Shown here piece after piece: positions 7,207 to 8,171 of a stretch of 8,171 bases of DNA. The stretch's first letter is position 1, and the number at the start of each line of letters is the position of its first letter. Origin of the DNA: T1SED10-198M sp003554345 [NCBI: Candidatus Sumerlaeota bacterium] (GTDB lineage Bacteria > Sumerlaeota > T1SED10-198M); contig PWGE01000264.1 in NCBI GenBank assembly GCA_003554345.1, positions 1 through 8,171 on the forward strand, read 5' to 3'. Below the pieces are notes generated by a model, which saw only the letters and a list, made by a program, of their open reading frames with translations, ran no database searches and was not told the DNA's origin. Position numbers and translations under genes: made by a program.

Positions 7207-7208
7207 AT
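7188..7208 (+). promoter_or_regulatory. Possible extended -10 and AT palindrome at the GT39-type start
   Basis: TGGTAGAAT (7188-7196) fits an extended -10 box with one mismatch. Transcription would then start near 7203, only a few bases before ATG 7207, giving a nearly leaderless message, in line with the missing Shine-Dalgarno site. A perfect 14-bp palindrome ATAATAATTATTAT (7195-7208) overlaps the -10 box and the start codon and could bind a regulator. It is purely A and T, so chance is a serious alternative. Confidence 0.22.
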
Positions 7209-8171
7209 GACTGTGCCAGACTATATGAAAAAGGGGTTATTCTGGTTACTGATATCAGGCACCATTATTCTTTCACTGGTTCGTTTTATTCATCTGAATG
7301 CAGATTTTCCCACAGAGATTTCTCGCAGCGGTGCTATGTATACCGATGAAGGATGGTACGCCAAAAATGCCGTGTGGTATCATTTAACGGGTGATTGGTA
7401 TGCTCAGTATGACATGAACTATGCCGTGAGCTTACCGGTGTTACCATTTTTTCATGGTATTTCCTTTTCTTTGCTGGGAGTGGGAATAGGCGCTGCCCGG
7501 ACCACCATCATTTTGTTTTTTATTGGTTCACTGGCAATGGTCTATGTACTGCTCAGAAAATATGAGGGGGATGTACCTGCTGCTCTGGGGGTGTTTTTAC
7601 TATCTGCCAATTATTTTCTCTTTTCGTTCAGTCGAATGGCACTGGGAGAAATCCCTTTTGTTTTCTTCGTGTTAGTAAGCCTCTTTCTGGTTCTCAAATC
7701 CAATGAACGTCCACAGAATCTCTTTTATCCAGCAGGTGCGGCTCTTTGCTTTACCCTTGCTTTTTTTACCAAAACAAATGCTGTTTTTGCCCTCTTTGTG
7801 ACATTGGTGCTTTTCTGGATCTATGAAAAGAGAACCCATAAGACGTATCGTTCCCTTCTGTTTACAGGCATATGGGCGGGGTTGTTTGTTTTACACTTCT
7901 TGTTGCTTGCCCGTCCTTATTACGAAGATTATGTTTTCTTTCATTCTATGAATGTGGGCCTGAATATAGAGTGGGGTTTTCTTGACTATGTTAGATTTTT
8001 GTGGCGGGTTGTTCGGAAAGGATATGAAGTGGATTTTCTACTGTATACTGCCCTTCCCCTGGTTTTGGGTTTTGCTGCCTGGAAGAAAAGAAGTTTCTTT
8101 CACCGGCCTCTTGTCATATCCTCTCTGGCGTGGATGGTGTTTTATCTTGGACTATTGAGCCTCTATGGCAA
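7207..8171 (+). CDS. Family 39-type (ArnT/PMT-like) glycosyltransferase, 3' end outside window
   Basis: The open frame runs from ATG 7207 to the window edge, giving 321 visible residues and no stop. After a first membrane helix (about 10-28), an external loop has MYTDEGWYAKNA (44-55). The DE pair followed by YA is the hallmark of GT39/PMT_2 enzymes, where the Asp is the catalytic base. It is followed by AARTTIILFFIGSLAMVY (96-113) and MALGEIPFVFF (144-154), both in the usual family order. Further membrane segments lie near 122-142, 172-205, 216-234, 275-291 and 299-317. Such enzymes move a sugar from a polyprenyl-phosphate donor to lipid or protein on the periplasmic side. Full members usually have about 450-600 residues, so perhaps 130-280 are missing. 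ATG 7225 (MKKGLFWLL) is an equally plausible start; neither has a good ribosome site. The acceptor is unknown. Confidence 0.85.
   Translation, partial: MTVPDYMKKGLFWLLISGTIILSLVRFIHLNADFPTEISRSGAMYTDEGWYAKNAVWYHLTGDWYAQYDMNYAVSLPVLPFFHGISFSLLGVGIGAARTTIILFFIGSLAMVYVLLRKYEGDVPAALGVFLLSANYFLFSFSRMALGEIPFVFFVLVSLFLVLKSNERPQNLFYPAGAALCFTLAFFTKTNAVFALFVTLVLFWIYEKRTHKTYRSLLFTGIWAGLFVLHFLLLARPYYEDYVFFHSMNVGLNIEWGFLDYVRFLWRVVRKGYEVDFLLYTALPLVLGFAAWKKRSFFHRPLVISSLAWMVFYLGLLSLYG

Overview
The window is bacterial, AT-leaning DNA that looks like part of a surface-glycan (O-antigen, capsule or exopolysaccharide type) locus. All five substantial genes lie on the + strand. Four encode proteins with the build of glycosyltransferases or multi-pass GT-C-like membrane proteins. 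The fifth is a cobalamin-binding-type radical SAM enzyme, a family common in anaerobic or micro-aerobic bacteria. Nothing in the sequence fixes the species. Shine-Dalgarno sites are clear at two genes. There is no rRNA, tRNA, CRISPR array or recognisable insertion sequence.

Layout: positions 1-269 are non-coding or hold an unresolvable gene edge, ending in an extended -10 promoter. A compact three-gene unit follows. It holds a 648-residue polytopic membrane protein (270-2216), a B12-type radical SAM protein (2262-3686) and a family 2 glycosyltransferase with a C-terminal membrane anchor (3691-4668). The first two are separated by 45 nt, with a 22-codon mini-ORF bridging the gap. The second and third are 4 nt apart. 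After a spacer of about 400 nt with inverted repeats and a terminator-like hairpin comes a second polytopic membrane protein with a soluble C-terminal domain (5072-6751). A second spacer of about 455 nt leads to a family 39-type (ArnT/PMT-like) glycosyltransferase that runs off the right edge (7207-8171).

How they may work together (inference): the GT2 enzyme would transfer a sugar from a nucleotide donor on the cytoplasmic face. The GT-C-like proteins would use polyprenyl-phosphate-linked sugars on the outer face of the inner membrane. The radical SAM enzyme, translated immediately before the GT2 enzyme, would chemically tailor a sugar or lipid precursor, for example by methylation or rearrangement. 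No substrate can be read from the sequence. The most notable points are the tight coupling of radical SAM and GT2 genes, three unlike GT-C-like proteins in one locus, and two long spacers that no gene explains.
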